In this document: positions 1 through 9,053 of the stretch, piece by piece
How the letters are laid out: every line of letters begins with the position of its first letter
Numbering within the stretch: position 1 is the stretch's first letter
Assembly: GCA_016715115.1 (NCBI GenBank)
Contig: JADKBM010000004.1
Coordinates: 930,001 to 994,000, forward strand
DNA length: 64,000 nt
Direction: 5' to 3'
DNA from: Acidobacteriota bacterium
Lineage (GTDB): Bacteria > Acidobacteriota > Blastocatellia > Pyrinomonadales > Pyrinomonadaceae
Translations under genes and position numbers: made by a program
The notes under the pieces: model-generated
Databases searched by the model: none
Seen by the model: the letters and a program-made list of their open reading frames with translations, nothing else
Told to the model about the DNA's origin: nothing

Positions 1-29
1 TGCGAATGAAATAGAGTCGTTGATACAAA

Positions 30-54
30 AGGGCCGCGCAACCAACGCGGCCCT
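30..54. terminator. GC-rich hairpin, possible terminator
   Basis: A perfect 9-bp stem (positions 30-38 with 46-54) closes a 7-nt loop. Read on the minus strand the stem runs into TTTTGTAT, as in an intrinsic terminator. On the plus strand there is no T-run. It may end a transcript of a gene left of the window or insulate the kinase gene that follows. Confidence 0.4.
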
Positions 55-102
55 CAGCCACTTGCAATCGGACCGAATTCCCATATTATTCAATTGAAAT
101 CA

Positions 103-2907
103 ATGGAAGACCCAACCCGCATCGATCCAGAATCTGAAACCGGTCGCTGGCGAAGAATCAAGGAGATACTCACCGGAGCGTCGGCCTTGAGCCTCGAGGA
201 GAGACGTTCGTATATAACCGATGCCTGCGCCGCCGATGATGACCTTAAGAATGAGGTTGAGCGGCTTCTTAAGTCGCTGGACGAAGGCGACAGTTTCCTT
301 GAAACTCCGGCGATCGCGAATGCGCCGAGCGTTTTCGAAGAGAAAGCGACGCGGATCGATGACAACACCGACCGGATCGTGACGAACAGCGACGGCTTCG
401 TCGCCGGAACGATTCTCGCCAACCGTTACCGGATTCTCGGACTTCTCGGAAAAGGCGGAATGGGCGAGGTTTACAAGGCTGACGACATCAAGCTCGGACA
501 GGTCGTCGCGTTGAAGTTCCTTCCGGACCGCCTTGAGCGTAACGCGTCGGCGCTTGAGAGATTCCACGCCGAGGTCAGAACCGCGCGGCAGGTATCGCAT
601 CCCAACGTCTGCCGCGTTTTCGACATCGGCGAGATCGACGGTCGTCACTTTCTTTCGATGGAGTTCATCGACGGCGACGATCTTTCTTCGCTTTTGAGGC
701 GAGTCGGGCGATTGTCGGCCGAACGCGCGGTCGAGATCGCGCGCGAACTCTGCGTCGGCCTCGCCGCGATCCACAACGCCGGAATCCTTCATCGCGATTT
801 CAAACCGGCAAACGTCATCATCGACGGCAAGGGAAAGGCCCGGATCACGGATTTCGGAATCGCCGGAATCGAAGCCGAAATCGCGAATGATCGTTTGCGG
901 GTCGGTACGCCGGCCTATATGTCGCCCGAACAGATCGCGGGCAAAGACGTCTCGGCCAAAAGCGATATCTACGCGCTCGGTCTCGTCCTTTATGAGATAT
1001 TCACCGGCAAGCAGGCGTTTGTCGCCGATTCGATTCCCGAACTGATTCGCAAACATCAGACGGAAACACCGACCAATCCTTCGGAATATGTGAAGGGAAT
1101 CGACCCGTTGGTCGAGAGCGTGATCGCGCAGTGTATCGCCAAGGACCCGAAAGATCGTCCGGCAACGGCGCTTCACGTGGCGATGGCGCTTCCCGGCGGA
1201 AACCCGATGCAGATCGCGCTCGATGCAGGAGAAACCCCGTCGCCGGAAATGGTAGCCGCATCGCCGAAAAGGGGCGCAGTTTCACCCCTGATCGCCGGGG
1301 CTCTTCTCGCCGGTGGAATCTTGATGCTCGTTTTTGCCGCAATCGCATCGATGCGAACGAGCGCGCAGAATTTGATCCCGTTCTCGAAACCTCCTGAGGT
1401 AATGTCAGAGAGGGTGAACGAGATCGTCACGCGATTCGGATTTTCGGACGTTCCGGCCGAACGGTTTTCACGATTCCGGGTCGACTTTTCGTACTCGGAT
1501 TACATCCGTGAAAACGCGTCAAAGGAAGACTGGGAAAAGATATCGACAGGACAGCCGCTTGTGTTTGTGTTCAATGAGGAACAAAGCCCCCGGTATTTTG
1601 ATGTTTATGCGGTCGGAAACGGTATGTGGACCAACGGGCCGTTGGCGGCCCCCGGAATGCGATCCGTTACGCTCGACACCCGTGGGCGTCTGATCGCGTT
1701 CAGCGCCGTGCCGCCGAAATTCACGCCTGAGTCGGTCGATTCAATAGTCGACTTTTCGGAAGCATTCAGATTCGCCGAGCTCGATTTTTCGAAGTTCAAA
1801 GAGGTCGAGCCGAGGTGGACCCCTCCGAGCGGATACGACACGCGAAAGGCTTGGGAAGGGGTGATGCCCGACCATCCGGAGATCGCGCTTCGGGTCGAGG
1901 CCGCAGGGTTTCAGGGCAAGGTCGTCTTCTTCCGATTGGTTTATCCGTGGACAAAAACAAGCGTCGCCCAGATCGATGCCTACACGACACGGGTTTGGAT
2001 CGCGATGTCTTTGTTCGCCGTGCTGGTCGTTCTTACGGTCGCCGCCGCGGCATTTCTGGTGCGGAAGAACCTAAAGTCAGGAAGCGGCGACCGAAGCGGG
2101 GCGTTCAAGACGAGTTTTGTCGTCTTCTGCTCGATCTTCCTCGGCTGGTTCCTTTCGATGGGCCACGTTCCGGCGTTGATGCCGGAGCTGGGGCGGTTCG
2201 CTCACTCGATCCGGGTCGCACTCTTCGCGGCGGCCGCAACGTGGCTTCTGTATCTCGCGCTCGAACCGTTCGTCCGTCGAAACTTGCCTGAGCTGATCAT
2301 TTCTTGGAACCGCTTGCTCGCCGGCGATTGGCGCGATCCGTTGGTCGGCCGCGACGTCCTGATCGGAACCGTCTGGGCGATCGTTCACGTTGCCTTGATC
2401 CATGCGGCCAACCTCTCTGCGGCGGCGAGCGGGAGCGATTACGAACCGATGATTAATGATAGTTCGCTGATATCGCTTCTCAGCAGCTCGTCGATGATCT
2501 TCTCGGGAATCGGATTGGGGGTTGCCGGCGGTTTTCTCGTTATCTGCTTTTTCGTCTTGATATTTTTGATCCTCAGACGCTTCAATTATGCGGCGCTGGC
2601 CTTCTTCCTGATCGTCACGTCGGTCGATGTCGCTGTCTACGGACGTTCGCTGCCGGCGGTGCCGTTCTTGGTTGTGATTGGTCTTTTAGGATGCCTGGTC
2701 AATTTCCGATTCGGCCTGTTGGCGACCGTCGTTTCGCAAGTGGTAGTGTTTTGGTTGGTTAACTCACCTCTGACCGTACACGTCGGCGCCTGGTTCGCGG
2801 GTGATATGGTTGCCAAATCGGTGTTGGTTGCGATCTTGCTCGCGTATGGCTACAAGACCTCGATGGCGAACAACGCGTTGTTCGGACGTGATCCGGTCCG
2901 GATCTGA
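103..2907 (+). CDS. Membrane-anchored Ser/Thr protein kinase (PknB/Stk type)
   Basis: A eukaryotic-like Ser/Thr kinase. The N-terminal ~100 residues form an acidic helical leader. The kinase domain (about 105-365) has a glycine-rich loop GKGGMGEV near 117, the VALK lysine near 138, the catalytic HRDFKPAN near 231, DFG near 250 and a GTPAYMSPEQ activation segment, so it should be active. A transmembrane helix follows near 395-420, then a 200-residue non-membrane region and another 7 or so hydrophobic segments to the C-terminus. The C-terminal part is therefore a polytopic membrane domain rather than the PASTA or TPR repeats common in this family. An in-frame TTG at 94 is an alternative start; ATG at 103 is preferred. 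Neither has a clear Shine-Dalgarno. Substrates cannot be inferred. Confidence 0.93.
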   Translation: MEDPTRIDPESETGRWRRIKEILTGASALSLEERRSYITDACAADDDLKNEVERLLKSLDEGDSFLETPAIANAPSVFEEKATRIDDNTDRIVTNSDGFVAGTILANRYRILGLLGKGGMGEVYKADDIKLGQVVALKFLPDRLERNASALERFHAEVRTARQVSHPNVCRVFDIGEIDGRHFLSMEFIDGDDLSSLLRRVGRLSAERAVEIARELCVGLAAIHNAGILHRDFKPANVIIDGKGKARITDFGIAGIEAEIANDRLRVGTPAYMSPEQIAGKDVSAKSDIYALGLVLYEIFTGKQAFVADSIPELIRKHQTETPTNPSEYVKGIDPLVESVIAQCIAKDPKDRPATALHVAMALPGGNPMQIALDAGETPSPEMVAASPKRGAVSPLIAGALLAGGILMLVFAAIASMRTSAQNLIPFSKPPEVMSERVNEIVTRFGFSDVPAERFSRFRVDFSYSDYIRENASKEDWEKISTGQPLVFVFNEEQSPRYFDVYAVGNGMWTNGPLAAPGMRSVTLDTRGRLIAFSAVPPKFTPESVDSIVDFSEAFRFAELDFSKFKEVEPRWTPPSGYDTRKAWEGVMPDHPEIALRVEAAGFQGKVVFFRLVYPWTKTSVAQIDAYTTRVWIAMSLFAVLVVLTVAAAAFLVRKNLKSGSGDRSGAFKTSFVVFCSIFLGWFLSMGHVPALMPELGRFAHSIRVALFAAAATWLLYLALEPFVRRNLPELIISWNRLLAGDWRDPLVGRDVLIGTVWAIVHVALIHAANLSAAASGSDYEPMINDSSLISLLSSSSMIFSGIGLGVAGGFLVICFFVLIFLILRRFNYAALAFFLIVTSVDVAVYGRSLPAVPFLVVIGLLGCLVNFRFGLLATVVSQVVVFWLVNSPLTVHVGAWFAGDMVAKSVLVAILLAYGYKTSMANNALFGRDPVRI

Positions 2908-2932
2908 TCCGCCCGTGGTCGTCAGATGAAAC

Positions 2933-3370
2933 TCAGGTTGATTCTTCAAGCCGAAATTTCCAGAGCATTCGCCGTTGCGGTTCGTCGAAAACGTACTCGC
3001 CGTCGGCGACACGCCAGTAGCCCAGAAACTCCCACCTGTTGACGCCAAGTTTGCAGAACAGCGGAACAGCGTGACCGGACTCAATCGCCGCGAGCATCGC
3101 TTGATTCGATTGATCGGGTTTTTGGTCGCCGCGTCGGCCTGCGCCGGTGTAGGAAATGACAGCGCCGTCATTTTGAAAACGGTCCTGATACGGCGGATTG
3201 ATCTTTCCGAAATCAGTCAGTAGTGAAACAAGGTGTCCGCCAACGTGGAATATGCCGTTCCGCGATTTGTGGACCCGCGAGATTTCCGACCACGAGAATT
3301 CGCGCCCGATGTCGTCCGTTGTCAAAAAACATCCATTCGTTTCATCATTTCCGCCGCTTATACTTGACAC
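2933..3370 (-). CDS. Small ScoMcrA-SRA-like (modified-DNA reader) protein
   Basis: A 145-aa protein starting with GTG. The central part (VISYTGAGRRGDQKPDQSN, residues about 69-87) matches the Y-x-G-x-G-x-x-GDQ signature of the SRA-like domain in ScoMcrA-type HNH restriction proteins, where it reads modified cytosines. It is followed by a beta-rich segment with GYWRVADGEYVFDE, also typical. Here the domain stands alone: no HNH or other nuclease is fused or directly adjacent. It lies on the minus strand between two plus-strand genes, and the promoter of the next gene overlaps its start. The family call rests on motif memory. DNA binding is an inference. Confidence 0.6.
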   Translation of the reverse strand: MSSISGGNDETNGCFLTTDDIGREFSWSEISRVHKSRNGIFHVGGHLVSLLTDFGKINPPYQDRFQNDGAVISYTGAGRRGDQKPDQSNQAMLAAIESGHAVPLFCKLGVNRWEFLGYWRVADGEYVFDEPQRRMLWKFRLEEST

Positions 3371-3391
3371 AATTTCTTTTGATGCTAAAAT
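3364..3391 (+). promoter_or_regulatory. Sigma-70-like promoter for the M4 protease gene
   Basis: A consensus -35 TTGACA (3364-3369), a 16-nt spacer and TAAAAT (3386-3391) point toward the protease gene at 3561, leaving a leader of about 160 nt. An AAGGAG ribosome site lies at 3546-3551, 9 nt before the GTG start. The -35 overlaps the start codon of the divergent SRA-like gene. Confidence 0.5.
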
Positions 3392-3560
3392 CGCAATCGC
3401 TTCCCCAATTCTAATTGGTAAGTACTTTACCGGATCATAAGGGTCACAACCAGAAAATCATACATCGAATCGCCGCGCAAACGCTCTGCGCGACGGTGTT
3501 CTCGGATCATTTCGGCTTGATATTTTATCGGCAAACTAAATTCCCAAGGAGAAATAAAGC

Positions 3561-5672
3561 GTGAAGAAATTGTTAGGTATTTTGGCTCTTGCTTTTTTAG
3601 CGGGCTCGACATTTTTTTTGATCACCGGAAGTGTCGGCGCGACGAAACCGATCTTCGGACAGGGCGGCGACGATCTTGAAGTCGCCAAACAGATCAGTCT
3701 CGGCATCCTTCGCGATCGCGCTGCCCAGCGCGCGATCGGGAACGTTGACGAGTTTCAGATCCAGAAGGTCGAGGTCGATCAACTGAAGATGGCGCACACC
3801 CGCGTTCGTCAAACGGTTGCGGGCGTTCCGGTTTGGGAGGGCGAAGCGATCGTCCACCTCAAATCCGACGGTGCCCTTTCGACCATTACGGACGATATGA
3901 AGGAATCGCTCTATGTCGATACGAATCCGACGATCAATGAAAAGCAAGCGGTCAATTTGGCAGTCGACGCGTATCGCGGACGCGCCAAACAGTCCGAATC
4001 ACCGACGATCGATCTTTGGGTTTATCGCGGGGAAACACGTGACCATCTCGTTTATCGCGTGACGACGCCGCGAATCGACGGTTCGGACGAAACTTCGGTC
4101 CCGGTGACGTTCATCGACGCGCAAACCGGCGAAGTCGTGATGCAGTTTGACAACCTCCAGACCGGATCGGGAAGCTCGCTTTACAGCGGCACGGTAACGA
4201 TCAGCACGACCTCTTCGGCCGGAACGTTCTATATGGAGGACACGACCCGCCGTCAGGGCACGTTCAATATGAACAGCACCGGAAACGAAACGACCGGAAC
4301 GGGCGGAACGCAATCGCGATACACCGATACCGACGACGTCTGGAACACGACCATCCAGCGCGCCGGCGTCGACGCGCATTACGGAGCCGCAAAAACCTTC
4401 GACTATTACCAGACAGTTCATGCCCGAAATGGAATTGACGGAAACTACGGTCCGGGAACGACGACATCGGCCGTCGGCGCGATTCCGCTCGTCGTGTCAC
4501 GCGTTCATTTCGGAAGCAGCGGACGCTACAACAACGCCTTTTGGTACAACAACCAGATGTCATACGGCGACGGCGACGGAACGACTTTTACGCCGCTGAC
4601 GACGATCGACATTTGCGGTCACGAAATGACCCACGGCGTTACCGAACGAACCGCTAATTTGACCTATTCGAACGAATCGGGCGCGCTTAACGAAGCGACT
4701 TCGGACATTCTCGGTTCGATGGTTGAACTCTACGCGGACGGCAATGTCGTCAGCGCGGACACTTGGAAGATCGGTGAAGATGCCTACACGCCGGGAACGG
4801 CCGGCGACGCGCTTCGCCTGATGAATAATCCGAACGCGGTCGGCGATCCGGATCATTACACCCTTCGCTACACCGGAACGGCCGACAGCGGCGGCGTACA
4901 CACGAATTCGAGCATCGCGAATCACGCGTTCTATCTGATCGCAGCGGGCGGCACGAACCGCGTCAGCGGCGTCAACGTTCCGGCCATCGGTGCGACGGAC
5001 GCGGCGAAGATCTGGTATCGCGCGCTTACCGTATATATGACATCGGGCACGAATTTCGCGGCCGCCAGAACCGCGACGCTCAATGCCGCAACGGATCTCT
5101 TTGGTTCGACGAGCGCTCAATACACGTCGTATGCAACGGGTTGGTGCGCGGTCGGTGTCGGTACCTGTCCGGGCGGCGGAACTCCTACGCCGACTCCTAC
5201 GCCGGGTGCGAATCTGCTTGTCAACGGCGGTTTTGAAACCAGCCTGACGCCGTGGGTCAAATCCGGCACCGGCGCGCTCTACACGGCAAACGGCGCCGGG
5301 CCGCACGGCGGAACCGGCTACATCTATTTCGGAAACGCGAACAGCCGTACGGGTCAGACCTATCAACAGGTTGCGATTCCGACTTCGGCGACCGGAACGC
5401 TTTCGTTCTGGCTCAACGTGACTTCGGCGGAAACAACGACCACCACGCAGTATGACAAGTTGTTCGTCGAAGTTCGAAACACGTCGGGCACGCTGCTCGC
5501 AACGCTTGCGACGTACAGCAATCTGAATAAGACGTCATCTTCGACGACTTATTCACAAAAATCGCTGAACGTTTCGGCGTACAAGGGGCAGACGGTCAGA
5601 ATTCAATTCCGAACGACGACCGACAGTTCGCTGATCTCGACGTTCAAAGTGGATGACGCGGTCTTGCAATAA
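3561..5672 (+). CDS. Secreted thermolysin-like zinc metalloprotease (M4) with C-terminal beta domain
   Basis: A 703-aa extracellular endopeptidase. A signal peptide covers residues 1-27, followed by a fungalysin/thermolysin propeptide and a PepSY-type segment to about residue 210. The catalytic domain has zinc ligands HEMTH (354-358) with the third ligand in NEATSD (E378), and the GGVHTNSSIANHAFY segment carries the proton-donor histidine. After a short TPTPTP linker (about residue 546) comes a 150-residue beta-sandwich beginning LLVNGGFET, a carbohydrate- or surface-binding type module. The gene starts with GTG after a good AAGGAG site. It probably degrades external protein. The C-terminal module resembles the N-terminal half of the next gene's product, suggesting module sharing. 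Confidence 0.93.
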   Translation: MKKLLGILALAFLAGSTFFLITGSVGATKPIFGQGGDDLEVAKQISLGILRDRAAQRAIGNVDEFQIQKVEVDQLKMAHTRVRQTVAGVPVWEGEAIVHLKSDGALSTITDDMKESLYVDTNPTINEKQAVNLAVDAYRGRAKQSESPTIDLWVYRGETRDHLVYRVTTPRIDGSDETSVPVTFIDAQTGEVVMQFDNLQTGSGSSLYSGTVTISTTSSAGTFYMEDTTRRQGTFNMNSTGNETTGTGGTQSRYTDTDDVWNTTIQRAGVDAHYGAAKTFDYYQTVHARNGIDGNYGPGTTTSAVGAIPLVVSRVHFGSSGRYNNAFWYNNQMSYGDGDGTTFTPLTTIDICGHEMTHGVTERTANLTYSNESGALNEATSDILGSMVELYADGNVVSADTWKIGEDAYTPGTAGDALRLMNNPNAVGDPDHYTLRYTGTADSGGVHTNSSIANHAFYLIAAGGTNRVSGVNVPAIGATDAAKIWYRALTVYMTSGTNFAAARTATLNAATDLFGSTSAQYTSYATGWCAVGVGTCPGGGTPTPTPTPGANLLVNGGFETSLTPWVKSGTGALYTANGAGPHGGTGYIYFGNANSRTGQTYQQVAIPTSATGTLSFWLNVTSAETTTTTQYDKLFVEVRNTSGTLLATLATYSNLNKTSSSTTYSQKSLNVSAYKGQTVRIQFRTTTDSSLISTFKVDDAVLQ

Positions 5673-5693
5673 AGCCGCAACAAACCAACACGC

Positions 5694-5732
5694 AAAAATG
5701 GGAACGGCCTTTCGAGGGTCGTTCCCATTTTC
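5694..5732. terminator. Bidirectional intrinsic terminator
   Basis: A 15-bp stem (5695-5709 with 5717-5731, one G-T pair) with a 7-nt loop is flanked by an A-run on the left and T-run on the right. It lies between the convergent M4 protease gene and the minus-strand secreted protein gene, so it can stop both transcripts. Confidence 0.8.
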
Positions 5733-5809
5733 GCAAAGTAAGATAAGTTCGTTGTTGCCGCAAATCAATACCTTTGTCGGTAAATGGTTCAAAACGGCGA
5801 ATCGAACGG

Positions 5810-6718
5810 TCATTCAATGGCGACGAAGTCGATATCGACCGCATTTTCGTTGACCATCAGTACTCTTTCCGATTGGGCAAACGTGAATCTCCTGGCATTG
5901 ACCCGGATCACATAGATGTTTCCGACCTCAACTTCATCGAACCGAAACGAACCGAAAGAACCGGTTTGAACGCGGCGCGTCACGCCTTGTGAATCGGTCA
6001 GCAGAACTTCAGAGTTTCGAATCCCCAAACCATCGGCTGTCGTGATCCGTCCACCGATCGAAACCGTCGCCGCTGTCGGGACTATCGACGGTGACTGAAC
6101 CGAAACGCCGTCGACTTCGGCTCGCCCCGGACCATTAGTCAATCCGCCGATGGTCGAGTTATATGTTCCGCCGAATCGAATCCTGATCGTCTGGCCTGCG
6201 TACGCCGAAAGGTCGACCGTATGAGTCACCCAGCCCGAGTTGTAGTTCGCGCCGCCGTTCGCCGTGAACGTGTAGAGCGTTTGCAGCACGACATTTGACG
6301 TGTTCAGTACTTGCACACGCCAGACGTTCGAACCGCAGGCGGGGACAGAACAAAATGAGCTCAAATTCGATTGGATCTTATCGGACCACTGAACCGAAGC
6401 CGTCTGGGCAGCCGGAAGTACCACTTGTTGCTGGATATATTCGGGATTATTGGTTGTGTTGCAGCAAAATCCGCTCCAGGCGCTTCGTGTGCCGAAGAGA
6501 GGTGATGATGTCGTTATTCCGCCGGTAGAGCCGTCACCGCCTCCGGCTGCCGTGACTTGCCACGGATACCATCCGCTTCCGGTCGTTGTCGCGGTCCACC
6601 CGGTGAAATTGCCGGTTTCAAATCCACCGTTTACGATCAGTTCCGCGGCATCGACGGAAGCCGCAGCATTGAAGAAAATGGCAATTGCGGTTGCAAGGAC
6701 CATCAACGTCTTCTTCAT
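5810..6718 (-). CDS. Secreted protein: lectin-like NGGFET domain plus carboxypeptidase-regulatory-like domain
   Basis: A 302-aa secreted protein with a signal peptide (about 1-24, ending ASVDAAE). Residues 25-210 form a beta-rich domain opening with LIVNGGFETGNFTGW, of the carbohydrate-binding/concanavalin-like kind often attached to secreted enzymes. Residues 215-302 form a Cna-B or carboxypeptidase regulatory-like fold (VSIGGRITTADGLGIRNSEV). No catalytic domain is visible, so adhesion or surface binding is the likeliest role. The opening motif is nearly the same as the C-terminal module of the M4 protease across the terminator. It lies downstream of the M12 protease gene on the same strand, with a terminator between. 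Confidence 0.75.
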   Translation of the reverse strand: MKKTLMVLATAIAIFFNAAASVDAAELIVNGGFETGNFTGWTATTTGSGWYPWQVTAAGGGDGSTGGITTSSPLFGTRSAWSGFCCNTTNNPEYIQQQVVLPAAQTASVQWSDKIQSNLSSFCSVPACGSNVWRVQVLNTSNVVLQTLYTFTANGGANYNSGWVTHTVDLSAYAGQTIRIRFGGTYNSTIGGLTNGPGRAEVDGVSVQSPSIVPTAATVSIGGRITTADGLGIRNSEVLLTDSQGVTRRVQTGSFGSFRFDEVEVGNIYVIRVNARRFTFAQSERVLMVNENAVDIDFVAIE

Positions 6719-6822
6719 TCTTGAATCCTCCTTTTTTGCTTTCCGGATTTGTCCGGAAGGCTGAATATTTCGTGGGTTGTCAGTGTTAATGCTCGATCGC
6801 TCTGATTCCTTTCATGCTAACA

Positions 6823-6858
6823 CAAAAAAAAAGCCCCCTCTTTCGAAGAAGCTTTTTC
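6823..6858 (-). terminator. Intrinsic terminator of the M12 protease gene
   Basis: On the minus strand, AAAAAGC and TTCTT pair with AAGAG and GCTTTTT around a CGA loop, with a GGG bulge, and run into nine consecutive T. It lies just after the stop codon of the minus-strand protease gene. Confidence 0.6.
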
Positions 6859-6879
6859 GGAAACGTAGTTTATGTTGGA

Positions 6880-8871
6880 TTATCTTCCTTGAACCGCGAC
6901 ATCCGAGGCGATGCCGAATTGATACGCGGAATAGCCGCCGCTCGAACTGCTCAACCGGTGCCAAACACCCGATTCAGGCCGCCATACCGCGATGTCGGAT
7001 TTGCCGTCGCCGTCATAGTCGCCGGCAACCGGGACGTCGTTGGAGAGTCCGAATCCGACGACCATATAACCGTTGTCCGTGCTGCGCTGCGCAAACCAGG
7101 TTCCGGTTGCCGCGCGATAGACCGCAATATCGGCCTTGCCGTCACCGTCAAAATCTCCCGGGACTGGTTTGTCGCCGTTCATCCCAAATTGGACCGCGAA
7201 CGACGAACCGTTGGCGCTGTTGATTCGGTACCAGACTCCGTTCGATGGTCGGAATACATTGATATCTGCCTTGCCGTCGCCATCGTAATCTCCCGGAAGC
7301 GGAACGTCGCCGTTCGCTCCGAACTGAACCGGCGAATAGCCGCCATTCGAACTGTTTAGCCGGTGCCAAACGCCTGTTGAAGGACGAAAGACCGCGACAT
7401 CCGCTTTGCCGTCGCCGTCATAATCGCCGGCCGCCGGTATGTCCGCGCTGAGTCCGAAGCTGACCGAGTCAAATGTGTTGTTCGCGCTCTTCATTCTCCA
7501 CCAGACGCCGCCGCGGAAGACCGCCGCGTCCGTTTTGCCGTCGCCGTCATAGTCGGCGGCGACCGGTTTGTCTCCCGTTTGACCGAACTGAAAGATACTG
7601 AATCCGCCGCTCGCGCTGTTGGCGATGAACCACGTGCCGTTGGATGGCCGGAATATCGTCGTGTCGCTTTTCGCGTCGCCGTCGAAATCAAACGGTGTCG
7701 CGCCCGAACGGGCCGTCAGACAGCTTCCGTTCGTTCCGACGAAGCTCCCGACCTCGCTTCTGGAAACCGTGCAGAACGACAGCAATGTACTGCCCGACAA
7801 TTGTGACTGCATCAGCGAGTTTGCGCAGTTCGGAGCCGTATCCGAGTGATTCGCGCCGATGTTATGCGCGATCTCGTGCGATGTCACGAGAAAATTCGCT
7901 TCTTCCCAACCCCACGTCGGATCGACGCGGCCCGACAATCCATAGGCGAACGCCGGGTTGTTGCAGACGACGCCGAGATAGGCATAGCCCTGAGCCCGAA
8001 CGTTGGGTTTGTAGGTGAATAGATGAGCCGTGTCGCGCGGGTATTGGCTCAACGGATAGTTGGCGTTCCAAAAATCCCGGAATGAAGCCAGAAGCGCGTC
8101 GGAACTCGCGCCGTTCAAAGGATCGGGAGTCGAGTAAGTGTGTTGAAAGGTGACATTGATCGTCAGGTTCAACTCGTTTTCGTAAACGCCCTCGACCATA
8201 TTCAGGATGCTCAGAACCTTGTTGTTGGCGCCGGTTGCTCCTCCCGCCGAAGTGACGAAATCAAAGTCGGCCTCGGTCGCGATCTCGATCGCGTTCGCTG
8301 ACACCGACGAAGATACGACACTCGGCCGGACCATTTCCTTGCCGCTTTCGATGCGCTCCATCAGCTCGCTGCGGCAGGTGAACGTGTCGAGGCGCAACAC
8401 GTCGCTCTGGCGATACACGACAAAATCGCTTGGTGCGGCCATTTTCGAATAGTCGCTTGCCGGTTCGATGAAGAACATATCGCCGTTCGAAACGAAAAAG
8501 CCTTCGATCTTTGAATCGTCGATCGTCACGCGCACGCGCGAACCGCTCTCACCGTCGATCGAGCCTTTGTACGTCGTAACCGCGCCGCGCGGCAACAACC
8601 GAACGCCAACGACGCCGGTGTCCTCGGCCTTGTAATTAAGGGCCCGAAGGTCGCGCGGGGTCAACCGCAGTTCGTAAGTTCGCGACTCCGTTGAAAACGA
8701 AACGGTTTGAAGAGTTTCCGCACGGCGCGCCAGACTGCCGGTATCGAGACGTGTTAAACTGAACGACTTAAAGGACTTCGATAGATCGTTCCTAAGCGAT
8801 TCGTTTTGACTGAGGGCAGGCGTTATAGAGAATAAGGTCAGAACTATAATGGACAACAAATACTTGGTCAT
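6880..8871 (-). CDS. Secreted reprolysin-like (M12) metalloprotease with six FG-GAP/VCBS-type repeats
   Basis: A 663-aa secreted metzincin. A signal peptide covers residues 1-21, then a prodomain-like region, then the catalytic zinc motif HEIAHNIGANH (332-342), an exact HExxHxxGxxH. From about 393 to the end there are six repeats of about 45 residues, each opening with D-Y/F-DGDGKxD and containing a V/I-F-R-P-S-x-G-x-W core. This is a calcium-binding propeller/FG-GAP-like unit typical of Acidobacteriota secreted proteins. The second repeat lacks a few residues after FR. It probably digests extracellular protein while anchored through the repeat domain. An inverted repeat 60-90 bp upstream may be a control site. 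Confidence 0.9.
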   Translation of the reverse strand: MTKYLLSIIVLTLFSITPALSQNESLRNDLSKSFKSFSLTRLDTGSLARRAETLQTVSFSTESRTYELRLTPRDLRALNYKAEDTGVVGVRLLPRGAVTTYKGSIDGESGSRVRVTIDDSKIEGFFVSNGDMFFIEPASDYSKMAAPSDFVVYRQSDVLRLDTFTCRSELMERIESGKEMVRPSVVSSSVSANAIEIATEADFDFVTSAGGATGANNKVLSILNMVEGVYENELNLTINVTFQHTYSTPDPLNGASSDALLASFRDFWNANYPLSQYPRDTAHLFTYKPNVRAQGYAYLGVVCNNPAFAYGLSGRVDPTWGWEEANFLVTSHEIAHNIGANHSDTAPNCANSLMQSQLSGSTLLSFCTVSRSEVGSFVGTNGSCLTARSGATPFDFDGDAKSDTTIFRPSNGTWFIANSASGGFSIFQFGQTGDKPVAADYDGDGKTDAAVFRGGVWWRMKSANNTFDSVSFGLSADIPAAGDYDGDGKADVAVFRPSTGVWHRLNSSNGGYSPVQFGANGDVPLPGDYDGDGKADINVFRPSNGVWYRINSANGSSFAVQFGMNGDKPVPGDFDGDGKADIAVYRAATGTWFAQRSTDNGYMVVGFGLSNDVPVAGDYDGDGKSDIAVWRPESGVWHRLSSSSGGYSAYQFGIASDVAVQGR

Positions 8872-8932
8872 TGAATCCTCCGAAAAGAACCTGTCAGAAA
8901 TTGCTGGGAGACCTCGGGGGAAAATCCAGCCG

Positions 8933-8959
8933 ACATTGTTAGTAAATGTTCAACAATGT
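8933..8959. promoter_or_regulatory. Inverted repeat upstream of the M12 protease gene
   Basis: ACATTGTT (8933-8940) and AACAATGT (8952-8959) form a perfect dyad with an 11-nt centre. It lies 62-88 nt before the protease start and about 95 nt before the divergent Nudix gene. It may be an operator; no regulator is identified. Confidence 0.25.
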
Positions 8960-9053
8960 TGGTATTCCAAAAATTGGCAGCGTGTTGTTCGTTAAAGTTC
9001 CCTGAATACACAGAGACGGCGATCGGTCAGGAAATACATCAGACCAAAAGAAA

